Source: Shewanella electrica (GTDB lineage Bacteria > Pseudomonadota > Gammaproteobacteria > Enterobacterales > Shewanellaceae). From it: 64,000 bases of DNA. The stretch covers positions 1 to 64,000 of the forward strand of contig NZ_JAKOGG010000006.1 of assembly GCF_022321485.1 (NCBI RefSeq). The letters run 5' to 3'. Positions within the stretch are counted from its first letter, which is position 1. Every line of letters starts with the position of its first letter. Shown in pieces: positions 47,341 through 57,500 of the stretch. A program made the position numbers and the translations under genes. The notes below the pieces were generated by a model. The model saw only the letters and a program-made list of their open reading frames with translations. It was not told the origin of the DNA and made no database searches.

Positions 47341-47450
47341 CTAAAATGGCGTTGGCTTTCAATGATATCGCTAGCCAACCATCAGGAGTGGTAATCATAA
47401 CAGAAACAGAAAGAAGGTTGCACGTAGGCTAGGGAATATGCGATGCTAAC

Positions 47451-47470
47451 CACTGTATAAAAATCCAGTT
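47451..47470 (+). promoter_or_regulatory. LexA (SOS) box before yebG
   Basis: CACTGTATAAAAATCCAGTT fits the LexA consensus CTG-N10-CAG with outer T/A positions partly kept (left half CTGTATA). It is 13 bp from the yebG ATG and overlaps a TATAAA -10-like box. yebG is a known SOS gene in E. coli. Confidence 0.85.
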
Positions 47471-47482
47471 CAAGAGGCAGTC

Positions 47483-47770
47483 ATGGCTGTTATTACAAAA
47501 TTTGTGGTTGTCAGAGATGGGGTAGAAAAAATGACGTTTGCTTCCAAAAAAGAGGCTGATGCGTATGATCGCATGCTCGATGTCGCTGACAATCTAATTC
47601 CTTTTCTGCAACAAGGTGAGTTAGAGCTACAAGACAGTAGCTTGGAAAAACTTGCTTTTTATTTAGCGTCCAATAAAGATACGCTGGCGAATCTGCTTAA
47701 AGGTGCTGCTCCCGTAAAGGCCGCGCCCGCTAAGCGGAGTAAAAAATCTGAAGCGCAACAAAGCGAGTAG
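47483..47770 (+). CDS. yebG: YebG, SOS-induced DNA damage protein
   Basis: This 95-residue protein matches E. coli YebG: MAVITKFVVVRDGVEKMTF then SKKEADAYDRMLDVADNL, with a basic tail (AKRSKKSEAQQSE). In E. coli it is LexA-controlled and induced by DNA damage; its action is unclear. Here a LexA box precedes the ATG, and AAGAGG is the ribosome site. It ends 3 bp before msrC, so the pair is probably one operon. Confidence 0.92.
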   Translation: MAVITKFVVVRDGVEKMTFASKKEADAYDRMLDVADNLIPFLQQGELELQDSSLEKLAFYLASNKDTLANLLKGAAPVKAAPAKRSKKSEAQQSE

Positions 47771-47773
47771 TTA

Positions 47774-48232
47774 ATGACCTCTGAGTTTTACCATTCTCTC
47801 AACCGTCAGGTTGAAGCACTATTTACCGGCGAAGACGATCTGATTGCCGCCATGGCCAACTTTTCAGCACTGATCAATGAACAGTTAACCGAGCTTAACT
47901 GGGCGGGGTTTTATCTGCTTAAAGGTGACGAGCTGGTGTTAGGCCCGTTTCAAGGCAAAGTGGCTTGTGTGCGTATTCCGGTAGGTAAAGGCGTATGTGG
48001 TACTGCCGTAGCATTGAATCAAACCCAGCGGGTTGATAATGTGCACGAGTTTGATGGCCACATCGCCTGCGATTCGGCGAGTAACTCTGAAATTGTGGTG
48101 CCAGTACGCCATAATGGACAAGTCGTTGCAGTGTTAGATATCGACAGCCCAGTATTTTCAAGATTCACTGAAATTGATCAATTGGGCATTGAAACCTTGG
48201 TTTCTACCTTCGAAAAATGCGTGTTTGCTTAA
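47774..48232 (+). CDS. msrC: Free methionine (R)-sulfoxide reductase
   Basis: This 152-residue GAF-domain enzyme reduces free methionine-R-sulfoxide. The cysteines of the family are in GKVACVRIPVGKGVCGTA and HIACDSAS, and LDIDSPVFSRF is the conserved end block. It starts 3 bp after yebG, with an AAGCGAG ribosome site inside yebG. In E. coli msrC lies between proQ and letA, but without yebG; here SOS-linked transcription is suggested. Confidence 0.95.
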   Translation: MTSEFYHSLNRQVEALFTGEDDLIAAMANFSALINEQLTELNWAGFYLLKGDELVLGPFQGKVACVRIPVGKGVCGTAVALNQTQRVDNVHEFDGHIACDSASNSEIVVPVRHNGQVVAVLDIDSPVFSRFTEIDQLGIETLVSTFEKCVFA

Positions 48233-48479
48233 AAGGCGCACGATTTTGCACTGATTGTAGTCGATTTCGTCACAAGGCCGCTTATAATAGGCGGCTTTGG
48301 TGGACTGCTAATACTTTGTTTCTGGTAAGTAACAGGCAGAGTTGCTATGGTAAATTGATACCGTCAGCAGCCCTTTCATTCAAATAAGCGCGCTGTCCAG
48401 AGCGGATAGTAGTAATTAATGACCCAGTCGCGTGCACTTAATAACCCGTGCTGGCGTCCCTGTAATTTGTGGATCTATT

Positions 48480-49133
48480 ATGGAATCAACAGAAAAGTTG
48501 ACCGATACCAACGCCATTCTGGCATATCTTTACGAGACGTTCCCGTTATGTTTTATCGCTGAGGGCGAAGCTAAACCTCTGAAAATTGGTTTATTTCAAG
48601 ACTTGGCTGAACGGTTAGCCGACGATTCCAAAGTCAGCAAAACACAGTTACGTATTGCTATTCGTCGCTACACTAATAGCTGGCGCTATTTGAAAGCCTT
48701 GAAAGAAGGCGTACAACGCGTTGATCTCGATGGCAACCCATGTGGTGCTTTGGAAGCTGAGCATGTAGAACATGCACAGAAAGCGTTGAAAGAAAGCCAA
48801 GACAAAGCTCGCGCTCGTCGTCAAGAAGTGAACAAAGCCGCTGGTAAAGATGAGCAGAAGCCTCGCGATGCTGCAAAACGTAAGCCTCGCGCTAAAGCAG
48901 AATTCGCTAAAAAAGCCGTTGGTAAAAAACCAGCAGCTAAAAAAGTTGAAGCTCCAGCAGTGAATCTTGTGCCTGCTGAGTTGTCCCAATTGTCATCTGG
49001 TCAAAAAGTTAACGTGAAACTGGGGGCGACTCCGGTACCAGGTGTGATTAGCGACATCAACAAAGAAGACATTCAAGTTCAACTGAATACAGGGTTGACT
49101 GTGAAGGTAAAAGCAGAGCATATTCTGCTGTAA
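48480..49133 (+). CDS. proQ: RNA chaperone ProQ
   Basis: This 217-residue protein has the FinO-like RNA-binding domain (residues 1-120: LTDTNAILAYLYETFPLCF, then RIAIRRYTNSWRYLKALKEG), a Lys/Ala/Arg-rich linker, and a C-terminal Tudor-like domain (LSSGQKVNVKLGATPVPG). ProQ binds 3' UTRs and small RNAs. I chose ATG 48480 (MESTEK) in place of a longer frame from 48432, since homologues start here. The 247-bp upstream gap shows no other clear signal. It is followed after 30 bp by prc. Confidence 0.94.
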   Translation: MESTEKLTDTNAILAYLYETFPLCFIAEGEAKPLKIGLFQDLAERLADDSKVSKTQLRIAIRRYTNSWRYLKALKEGVQRVDLDGNPCGALEAEHVEHAQKALKESQDKARARRQEVNKAAGKDEQKPRDAAKRKPRAKAEFAKKAVGKKPAAKKVEAPAVNLVPAELSQLSSGQKVNVKLGATPVPGVISDINKEDIQVQLNTGLTVKVKAEHILL

Positions 49134-49163
49134 CAAGGAAAGATACTTAGGAGTAACTTGCTG

Positions 49164-51227
49164 ATGCGAAAGATTATTATAGCTGCGTCAATGGCCAGTA
49201 TGTTGTTGGGTTCCCAGGCGTTTGCTATATCCCCCACCATTCCGATCAGCGAGTTACCTGAGCTGCATCAAGAGCCCCAACATCAGGTTACTAGTAAGCG
49301 TGTCGCTGGGCTCTTTACTCGATCTCATTACCATCGCATCACCTTGGATGACCAGTTTTCTCAAGCGATATTTGATCGTTTCTTGGAGCAACTGGACTAT
49401 CGTAAAAACATCTTATTACAAAGTGATGTCGATAAATTCAGACAGCAGTACGAGACCAAATTTGATGACATGATCAAAAGCGGTCAGTTAGAACCTGCTT
49501 ACCAAATGTTCGATTTAGTACAGCAAAAGAGCTATGAGCGTTTCGCTTATGCGCTGACCTTGCTCGACACTAAAATGAACTTCGATGTTGCCGGTGATAA
49601 ATACGTTTTTGATCGCAAAGAAGCTGCTTGGCCGAAGAATGAAGCCGAGCTGGATGAATTGTGGCGCCAACGTGTTAAATACGATGCGTTAAGTTTGAAA
49701 TTGACGGGCAAAGAATGGCCTGAAATTGTCGAAGTGCTGCAAAAGCGCTACAACAACGCCATCAAACGCATGAAGCAAACCAATAGTGAAGACGTATTCC
49801 AAGGTTTGATGAACGCCTTTGCACGTAGCATTGAACCGCACACTAGCTATTTGTCACCACGCAATGCCGAACGTTTTGAGATGGAGATGAATCTCAGTCT
49901 GGAAGGTATTGGCGCCGTATTGCAGATGGAAGATGACTACACCGTCATCAAAAGCTTAGTTGCCGGTGGCCCGGCCGCATCTAGCGGTAAGTTGGAGCCA
50001 GACGACAAGATTATCGGTGTTGGCCAAGACAACGGCGAAATCGTTGATGTAATTGGCTGGCGTTTAGATGATGTGGTTGACCTGATCAAAGGGCCGAAGG
50101 GTAGCAGCGTGACCCTGCAAGTGTTACCTAAGAAAGGCGGCAACACAGCTAAACCATTCAACGTGACCGTTACTCGTGACAAAATCCGCTTAGAAGACCG
50201 CGCTGCAACCTCAAAAGTGATTGAGCCAACAGAAGGCCCATATGCGCACCGTAAGATAGGTGTGGTTGAAGTGCCAGGCTTCTACATGAACCTATCTAAC
50301 GATGTCGCGAAAGAGTTGGAAAAACTCAAAGCGGATAAAGTGGAAGGTATCGTGCTTGATCTACGCGGTAACGGTGGTGGCGCATTAACTGAAGCGACAT
50401 TGATGACCGGTTTGTTCATCGATCAAGGTCCAGTAGTGCAAATCCGTGATGCTTCAGGCCGTATTACTGAAAACCGCGATAACGATGGCAAAACCTACTA
50501 CGATGGGCCGCTGACCGTATTGGTTGACCGCTATTCAGCATCAGCGTCAGAGATTTTTGCTGCCGCGTTGCAAGATTATGGGCGTGCACTGATTGTGGGT
50601 GAATCTACCTTTGGTAAAGGTACGGTACAACAGCATAAGAGCTTGGGCCGTATCTACGACATGTACGATAAGCCGATTGGACACGTGCAATATACCATTG
50701 CCAAGTTCTACCGTATTAACGGTGGCAGCACCCAGCGTAAAGGCGTAACACCGGATATTCTGTTCCCAACAGCGTTGGATGCAGGTGAATACGGTGAAGC
50801 TGAGCAAGATAATGCATTGCCTTGGGATCAAGTTCCGCCAGCGCAGTATCAGCCACTGAACAACGTGACTAATGCTGAAGTGAGCGTGTTAGATAAAGAA
50901 CACGTGCAGCGTATCGCCAAGAATGTTGAGTTTTCTTACGTTCAAGAAGATATCAAACTGTTCCGCGCTCACCATAAAGAGAAGAGTGTATCGCTGGTAG
51001 AAAGCGAACGTCTTAAAGAGCGTGATGATGAAGATACTAAAGCCTTAGCGCGTTTGAACGAACGTCGTCAAAAGCACGGTTTAAAACCATTAGCCAAGTT
51101 GGATGATGAAGAAGAGGTTAGCAAAGAGGAAAAAGAGATTGCTAAACCGGATGTCTTCCTAGATGAGGCCGCCTTTATCACCCTAGATATGGTGGATTAC
51201 AAAGCCAAAACTAGCCACAACGGCTAA
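49164..51227 (+). CDS. prc: Tail-specific periplasmic protease Prc
   Basis: This 687-residue S41 protease cleaves periplasmic proteins from the C-terminus and processes FtsI; with NlpI it regulates cell-wall hydrolases. Residues 1-21 are a signal peptide (ending SQAFA). The PDZ domain lies around 235-330 (SLEGIGAVLQM onward). The catalytic serine is in SASASEIFAAAL and the lysine in ESTFGKGTVQQ. ATG 49164 is preferred over TTG 49158 since AGGAG at 49149-49153 is 10 nt away. It is downstream of proQ, as in E. coli. Confidence 0.96.
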   Translation: MRKIIIAASMASMLLGSQAFAISPTIPISELPELHQEPQHQVTSKRVAGLFTRSHYHRITLDDQFSQAIFDRFLEQLDYRKNILLQSDVDKFRQQYETKFDDMIKSGQLEPAYQMFDLVQQKSYERFAYALTLLDTKMNFDVAGDKYVFDRKEAAWPKNEAELDELWRQRVKYDALSLKLTGKEWPEIVEVLQKRYNNAIKRMKQTNSEDVFQGLMNAFARSIEPHTSYLSPRNAERFEMEMNLSLEGIGAVLQMEDDYTVIKSLVAGGPAASSGKLEPDDKIIGVGQDNGEIVDVIGWRLDDVVDLIKGPKGSSVTLQVLPKKGGNTAKPFNVTVTRDKIRLEDRAATSKVIEPTEGPYAHRKIGVVEVPGFYMNLSNDVAKELEKLKADKVEGIVLDLRGNGGGALTEATLMTGLFIDQGPVVQIRDASGRITENRDNDGKTYYDGPLTVLVDRYSASASEIFAAALQDYGRALIVGESTFGKGTVQQHKSLGRIYDMYDKPIGHVQYTIAKFYRINGGSTQRKGVTPDILFPTALDAGEYGEAEQDNALPWDQVPPAQYQPLNNVTNAEVSVLDKEHVQRIAKNVEFSYVQEDIKLFRAHHKEKSVSLVESERLKERDDEDTKALARLNERRQKHGLKPLAKLDDEEEVSKEEKEIAKPDVFLDEAAFITLDMVDYKAKTSHNG

Positions 51228-51240
51228 ACTAAACACCACT

Positions 51241-51268
51241 AAAAAAGCGCGCATAATGCGCGCTTTTT
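51241..51268 (+). terminator. Terminator after prc
   Basis: AAAAAGCGCGCA-TAA-TGCGCGCTTTTT; stem flanked by A-run and T-run. Confidence 0.93.
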
Positions 51269-51321
51269 CGTCACATGACTGCATGATGCAGCATAGTAAA
51301 AATTCAATTAGAGGCCGTAAT

Positions 51322-53913
51322 ATGTCAGATAATCAAACCTCTCCAGTCACCGCGGTACAGCCTGCCGCCAAACGCCTTGCCGATTACCTGCCACCAGACT
51401 ACTTGGTGCCAGCATTGAATTTAACTTTTCGTTTAGCACCGCAAACGACTCGCGTGACAGCGGTCAGCCAAATCGAACGTAATGGTGAGCACCAACGGCC
51501 ACTGATATTAGATGGCGAGCAACAACAGATCGAACAAGTGCTGGTTGATGGGGCCGAAGTGGCTTATCAACACACAGATGGCAAACTTACGCTTGCTAAC
51601 GTACCGGCCAAATTTGAACTGACCCTAGTGACAGTGATTGATCCTCAAGGTAATTCAAGCCTTGAAGGTCTGTACATGTCAGATGGTGCCTATTGCACCC
51701 AGTGCGAAGCGGAAGGTTTCCGTCGCATTACCTTCTTCCCTGATCGCCCTGATGTGTTAAGCCGTTTCTCGGTGCGGATTGAAGCACCGACTGAATTCCC
51801 ATTTTTGCTCAGCAACGGCAACAAAGTGGAACAGGGGCGTTTGGATGATGGTTGGCACTATGCTTGTTGGCAAGACCCATTCCCAAAACCTTGTTATCTG
51901 TTTGCCTTAGTTGCCGGTGATTTTGACCTGCTCGAAGACAACTTTACGACGAAGAGTGAGCGTGACGTCAAGTTGCAGGTGTTTGTTGATAAAGGCAATT
52001 TGAATAAAGCCCACCATGCCATGGCCTCGCTAAAAAAAGCCATGGCGTGGGACGAAAGTCGTTTTGATTTGGAATACGACCTCGATATCTACATGATCGT
52101 GGCGGTGGATTTCTTCAATATGGGCGCCATGGAGAACAAAGGCCTTAACGTCTTCAACACCAAGTATGTGTTAGCAGATGAACAAACCGCCACCGATGAA
52201 GATTTCCATGGTATTGAATCTGTGATTGGCCATGAATACTTCCACAACTGGACTGGTAACCGCGTCACTTGCCGTGATTGGTTCCAACTGAGTTTGAAAG
52301 AAGGCTTAACCGTATTCCGCGATCAAGAGTTCAGCTCTGATGTTGGCTCTCGCGCCGTGAACCGTATTCATGCCATCAAAGTGATGAAAAACCATCAGTT
52401 TGCCGAAGATGCTGGCCCAATGTCACATCCAATTCGTCCGGAAGAAGTGATTGAAATGAACAACTTCTACACCGTGACTGTGTATGACAAAGGCGCTGAA
52501 GTGATCCGTATGATGCACACTTTGTTAGGTGAGCAAGGTTTCCAAGCGGGCATGAAACTCTATTTTGAGCGTCATGACGGCCAAGCGGTCACCTGTGATG
52601 ATTTTGTGCAAGCAATGCAAGACGCCAGCGGAAAAGACCTCAGCCAGTTCCGTCGTTGGTACAGTCAAGCAGGCACACCAGAGCTGACGGTGACTGACAG
52701 TTATGATGCAGATAAAGGCGTGTATCGTTTAGACGTTAAACAATTCACCCCAACACGCAGCAACGAACAGCCAAAACTGCCGCTGCATATTCCATTTAGC
52801 GTTGAACTACTCGATAACGAAGGCAACAGCCTAGTGAATGAGTTACTGGAACTCACCGAAGCGTCACAAAGCTTTGAGTTTGATGTTAAGGGCGGGGCAC
52901 CGGTGCCATCACTGTTGCAAGATTTCTCTGCGCCAGTGAAATTGCATTATCAATATGCCACCGCACAACTACTCGTACTGATGGGCTTTGCCAGCAGTGA
53001 AGTGGCGCGCTGGGAAGCTTCTGTGTCTCTGTTTAGCCAAGCGGTGTGGCAAAACGTGGCACGTTTGCAACAGCAGCAGGCCATGAGTTTAGATAGCAGT
53101 GTCATCGACGCCTTCCGCGCCGTGGTATTGCACGCTACCCAAGACCATGCGTTATCGGCTGAGATGTTGAAATTTGCCACTGCTAACTCATTGATTGAGC
53201 AGGTTGAGCAAGTGGATTTGGACGCATTGTTCAGCGCACGTGACTTTGTAATCGATGCCATCGCCGATGCCACAGAAGATGAACTGCTGGCACGTTATCG
53301 AGAGTTGGTCGGGCAAGATAATGCTGCCAGCCGCAGCTTTAAAAATGCCATTTTGGCCTTGTTAGCCCGCAGCGCCGATGGTCATGAGAGTTTGTTAACG
53401 CAACAGTTCAACGCTGCCGAAGGGATGACTGATGCGCTGGGCGCACTAGCTGCCGCCGTGGCTGGTAGCGCCGATTGCCGTGACGAGCTGTTAGAGCAAT
53501 TTGGTAAGCAATGGCAAGATACGCCGCTAGTGATGGACAAATGGTTCACGCTGCAAGGTTCTATCAATGAAGACAGCGTGCTGCAACGTTTGACAGGCTT
53601 GCAAGATCATCCTGCATTTAGCTTCAATAACCCGAACCGCGTTCGTTCATTGCTGGGTGCCTTTGCATCGACTAACTTGCCGCAGTTCCATCGCGCTGAT
53701 GGGCAAGGCTATCAGTTTTTAACCAACGTGATTAAAAAGATGAATGGCCTCAACCCACAGGTGGCAGCGCGGATTATGACACCACTGATCCAGTTCAGTA
53801 AATTTGATGCGCAGCGTCAGCAGCAGTTGAAAGCTTGCTTGCAACAGTTGTTAGATTTGCCTGATTTGTCGCGCGATGTGTATGAGAAAGCCAGCAAGGC
53901 GTTAGGGCAATAG
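51322..53913 (+). CDS. pepN: Aminopeptidase N
   Basis: This 863-residue M1 metallopeptidase removes N-terminal residues from peptides in the cytoplasm. The substrate motif GAMEN (NMGAMENKGLN) lies near residue 270, followed by the zinc motif HEYFHNW (HExxH) about 35 residues later and a downstream glutamate in LKEGLTVF. I chose ATG 51322 (MSDNQT), with AGAGG about 10 nt upstream; an earlier in-frame ATG falls inside the prc terminator. It is followed after 3 bp by the DUF2835 gene. Confidence 0.96.
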   Translation: MSDNQTSPVTAVQPAAKRLADYLPPDYLVPALNLTFRLAPQTTRVTAVSQIERNGEHQRPLILDGEQQQIEQVLVDGAEVAYQHTDGKLTLANVPAKFELTLVTVIDPQGNSSLEGLYMSDGAYCTQCEAEGFRRITFFPDRPDVLSRFSVRIEAPTEFPFLLSNGNKVEQGRLDDGWHYACWQDPFPKPCYLFALVAGDFDLLEDNFTTKSERDVKLQVFVDKGNLNKAHHAMASLKKAMAWDESRFDLEYDLDIYMIVAVDFFNMGAMENKGLNVFNTKYVLADEQTATDEDFHGIESVIGHEYFHNWTGNRVTCRDWFQLSLKEGLTVFRDQEFSSDVGSRAVNRIHAIKVMKNHQFAEDAGPMSHPIRPEEVIEMNNFYTVTVYDKGAEVIRMMHTLLGEQGFQAGMKLYFERHDGQAVTCDDFVQAMQDASGKDLSQFRRWYSQAGTPELTVTDSYDADKGVYRLDVKQFTPTRSNEQPKLPLHIPFSVELLDNEGNSLVNELLELTEASQSFEFDVKGGAPVPSLLQDFSAPVKLHYQYATAQLLVLMGFASSEVARWEASVSLFSQAVWQNVARLQQQQAMSLDSSVIDAFRAVVLHATQDHALSAEMLKFATANSLIEQVEQVDLDALFSARDFVIDAIADATEDELLARYRELVGQDNAASRSFKNAILALLARSADGHESLLTQQFNAAEGMTDALGALAAAVAGSADCRDELLEQFGKQWQDTPLVMDKWFTLQGSINEDSVLQRLTGLQDHPAFSFNNPNRVRSLLGAFASTNLPQFHRADGQGYQFLTNVIKKMNGLNPQVAARIMTPLIQFSKFDAQRQQQLKACLQQLLDLPDLSRDVYEKASKALGQ

Positions 53914-53916
53914 TCG

Positions 53917-54135
53917 ATGCGTGAGTTTGTTTTTCGGATGGCTCTCAGCTTTGATGAGTTTAAGCCTTATTACCAAGGTTATGCCGAAAATGTACAAGTC
54001 ACCGATATCAACGGGTTAGTGCTGCGGATTGGTGCGCGGCACTTTCGACCATTTCTTACCGGCAGCGGCATTAATGGTACTTTCAAGTTGGTGATCGATG
54101 AGCAAGGGCGCTTGCAGTCGTTGCATAAACTGTAA
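53917..54135 (+). CDS. DUF2835 family protein
   Basis: This 72-residue protein matches the small DUF2835 family downstream of pepN in Shewanella, Vibrio and Pseudomonas: YYQGYAENVQV, HFRPFLTGSGINGTFKL. It is all-beta in outlook, with no catalytic motif; function is unknown. It starts 3 bp after pepN and ends 5 bp before a terminator. Confidence 0.88.
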   Translation: MREFVFRMALSFDEFKPYYQGYAENVQVTDINGLVLRIGARHFRPFLTGSGINGTFKLVIDEQGRLQSLHKL

Positions 54136-54140
54136 TTATT

Positions 54141-54163
54141 AGCCACCTCGCGGTGGCTTTTTT
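54141..54163 (+). terminator. Terminator after DUF2835 gene
   Basis: AGCCACC-TCGC-GGTGGCT followed by a T-run. Confidence 0.93.
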
Positions 54164-54191
54164 GTCACTGCTCTACCACAGTTCGGCTTTG

Positions 54192-54293
54192 CTAGGGGCT
54201 GTTTATCTTTGCTGGTTGTTTTTGCAGCAGGTAGAGCGTGATTTAGGCCAGGCAGGTGAGGTGCCGTGTAGTTACTCTCCACCAACAGCCTAG
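54192..54293. repeat. Dispersed MITE/REP-like element, copy 4 (102 bp)
   Basis: It begins CTAGGGGCTGTTTATCTTTG and ends AACAGCCTAG, so the outer 10-12 bp are inverted repeats. The interior keeps TTGTTTTTGCAGCAGGTAGAG and GTGATTTAGGCC. This is the cleanest simple copy. Confidence 0.88.
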
Positions 54294-54585
54294 GCGCGGG
54301 GGAATGTTAGTATTTTTGTTTTGTCGATTAGCTAAAAGGCGTGTTATCGGTAACATTGTCAGTTTTGGTAGGGCAAGTGTTGGGGTAACTGTCCAGCAAC
54401 AGTAAAAAAATCTTTACTGAGATTGGATAACATATTTATTTCAAACTAAAATTTTGCTCGAAATGAACAATATTTGGTAATAAACTTCGGCGTATGACCT
54501 CGGTCACACTATTCATTCTAGGCCAGGGTCTGCAAAAATCCCTTAAATGAAAAAGCGTTCGACCGACGCTTAAGGAAACCTCATT
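54294..54585 (+). promoter_or_regulatory. AT-rich leader of the glutamate dehydrogenase gene
   Basis: This is the rest of the 450-bp gap before the gene. Near its end a hairpin can form from CCTTAA ... AAGCGT-TCGACCG-ACGCTTAAGG (54541-54575), ending 10 bp before the ATG; TAAGGAAACC in it would be the ribosome site. The hairpin could therefore mask translation start. No regulator site is recognised. Confidence 0.45.
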
Positions 54586-57500
54586 ATGGCTTTGAACCAT
54601 TCAACGCCCTCCGTATTGCTGGAAAATGTTGTCAGCCTAATCCATAACAAAATTGCGCATGATAATGCTAAGCAAGTCGAGCAGTTTGCCACTTGTATGT
54701 ATGCGCACATGTCAAAAGACGATTTACGCGCTCGCAATGACAGCGATCTTTATGGCGCACTTTTGAGCTTATGGAATGCGCTCGACAAGACCGAAATTGG
54801 CCAAACTCACATGCGGGTGTTCAACCCTAGTCAGTCTAAGCATGGCTGGCAGAGTACCCATACCGTGATCGAAGTCGTGCAACCTGATATGCCGTTTCTG
54901 GTGGACTCGCTCAGCATGGCGCTGAGCCGTTTAGGTATCACCGCACACATGATGTTGCACACGCCGTTAGCGATTGAACGCGATGGCAAACGTATTGAAC
55001 GAGTTTCGCCGGTAAAAGGCAGCAGCGATGATAGTGACAAGGTGGCTGTTTTTCTCATTGAGATCGACCGTCAAAGCAGCGAAGCCGATTTAAAACACAT
55101 CGAAAAAGAGCTGGAAACAACGCTGGCTGACGTGGCTGCTGCTGTATGTGATTGGCAGCCAATGATGGAAAAGATGGCCGACATCGCCGAGCAGTTGCCT
55201 AACTTGCCATTCCCAGGCCAGCAGCACGAACTCGATGAAGCCATCAGCTTTATTAAATATCTGAGCGATCATCATTTTACCCTGCTAGGTTATCGCTACT
55301 ACGAGCTGCGCCGTATTGAAGGCGATGTCGAGCTGGTGCCCGATATGAACTCCAGCCTAGGTTTGATGAAAAAGCCGGGCAAAGATCAACCCGAGCACGG
55401 CTTACGCCTGTCTAATTTCTCTGACTCGGCTCGCCGCCAAGCGCTAGATAGTAAAGTGCTGGTGTTAACCAAGAGTAGCGCCCGCAGCCGCGTGCACCGT
55501 CCAGCCTATGTTGACTATGTCGGCATCAAACGTTTTGACGAGCAGGGCAATGTGATTGGTGAAGCACGTTTTGTCGGTCTGTACACGTCAAACCTGTACA
55601 ACCGCAGCCCGCGTGCTATTCCAATGTTGGCCGAGAAAGTACAACGTGTGATGGACATGTCTGAACTGACACCACGCTCGCACGATTTCAAAACCCTGCT
55701 GAACATTTTGGAAAACTTGCCACGCGATGAAATTATTCAAGCGTCAGTGGATGAGTTGTACGAAATGGCGCGCGGCGTGCTGGAAATGCAAGATCGCGAT
55801 AAGTTGCGCTTGTTTGTGCGTAAAGACGGTTACGGCCGCTTTATCTCTTGCTTGGTGTATGTATCGAAAGACCGTTACAACACCCGCCTGCGCCAAGACA
55901 CGCAACGTATTCTTGCCGAAAGTTTTAAAAGCTCAGAGGAAGTGGAATTTACCACCTATTTCTCTGAATCTTCCCTATGCCGTACCCATTATCGGGTCAA
56001 GGTAGACAATAACAATAATATGGATGTCGATGTGGCACAGATAGAACAAAACCTGATTGAAGCCGCCCGCTCATGGGACGATAAACTTTCCACTGCACTG
56101 CATAGTTCAGCCGGTGAAGAGTTGGGCACTCGTTGCTTTAAACGTTACGCCAGCGCCTTCCCGCAAAGCTATAAAGATGACGTATTGCCGCCATCTGCTG
56201 TAGTCGATATTCAACAGCTCGAAGCGCTCGATGATGACCATCGTTTGGGTATGCTGTTCTATCAACCACAAGAATCCGCTAAGCAAGGCAACAAAGTTCG
56301 TCTGAAACTGTTCCACAAAGATGAGCCAATTCATCTGTCAGACGTACTGCCAATGCTGGAAAACTTTGGTCTGCGCGTGATTAACGAACGCCCATACGAA
56401 GTGATTACCGCTGACGGCGCGACATACTGGATCCTCGACTTCTTGATGACAGTGCAACATGCGGTGTCTGATGAGATTGTTGACAGCCAAGACCGTTTCC
56501 AAAACGCCTTGTCACTGGTATGGAACAAAACCTTAGAAGATGACGGTTTCAACCGCTTAGTATTGGCAACTAACCTGACTGGCCGCGAAGTGTCAGTGGT
56601 ACGTGCTTATGCTAAATATATGCGCCAGATTGATGCGACCTTCAGCCAAGCGTATATCGAAGAAACCTTTGCCCGTTATCCGCAAATCGCCGATTCACTG
56701 GTGAAAATGTTCGTGCGTAAATTCAATCCAAAATTGAAAACCCGCACTACCGCCAAGTTTGTTGAGCAGATCAATCTGCGCCTTGAAGATGTGGCTAGCC
56801 TTGATGACGACCGTATCATCCGTCGTTATCTCGACTTGATTAACGCAACCCAGCGTACCAACTTCTATCAAACCACTGAGAATGGCGAGTTCAAGAGCTA
56901 TGTGTCCTTCAAGTTCGCGCCGGACCAAATCCCTGAAATGCCAAAACCGCTGCCGAAGTATGAAATCTTCGTCTACAGCCCACGGGTTGAAGGTGTGCAC
57001 CTACGCGGTGGCCGCGTAGCGCGTGGTGGTTTGCGTTGGTCGGATCGTCGTGAAGACTTCCGTACTGAAGTACTGGGTCTGGTAAAAGCGCAGCAAGTGA
57101 AAAACACCGTTATTGTACCGGTGGGCGCTAAAGGTGGTTTCGTCTGTAAACAGATGCCACAACAAGCCTCACGTGAAGCGGTATTCCAAGAAGGCCAAGC
57201 ATGTTATCGCCTGTTTATCCGCGGCTTGCTGGATATCACTGACAACATCGTCAACAAAGAGATCGTGCCGCCAGTGGATGTGGTCCGTCATGACGAAGAC
57301 GACCCATATTTGGTGGTTGCAGCCGACAAAGGTACTGCGACTTTCTCTGATCTTGCCAACAGCATTGCGCTGGAATATGGCTTCTGGTTGGGTGATGCGT
57401 TTGCTTCTGGTGGTTCACACGGTTACGACCACAAGAAAATGGGTATCACTGCCCGTGGTGCGTGGGAATCTGTGAAACGTCACTTCCGTGAAGTTGGCAT

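Noticed and set aside
51256-51321. Longer pepN start inside the prc terminator
   Set aside because: The ATG falls in the terminator hairpin and has no ribosome site; ATG 51322 has AGAGG upstream and the usual N-terminus.
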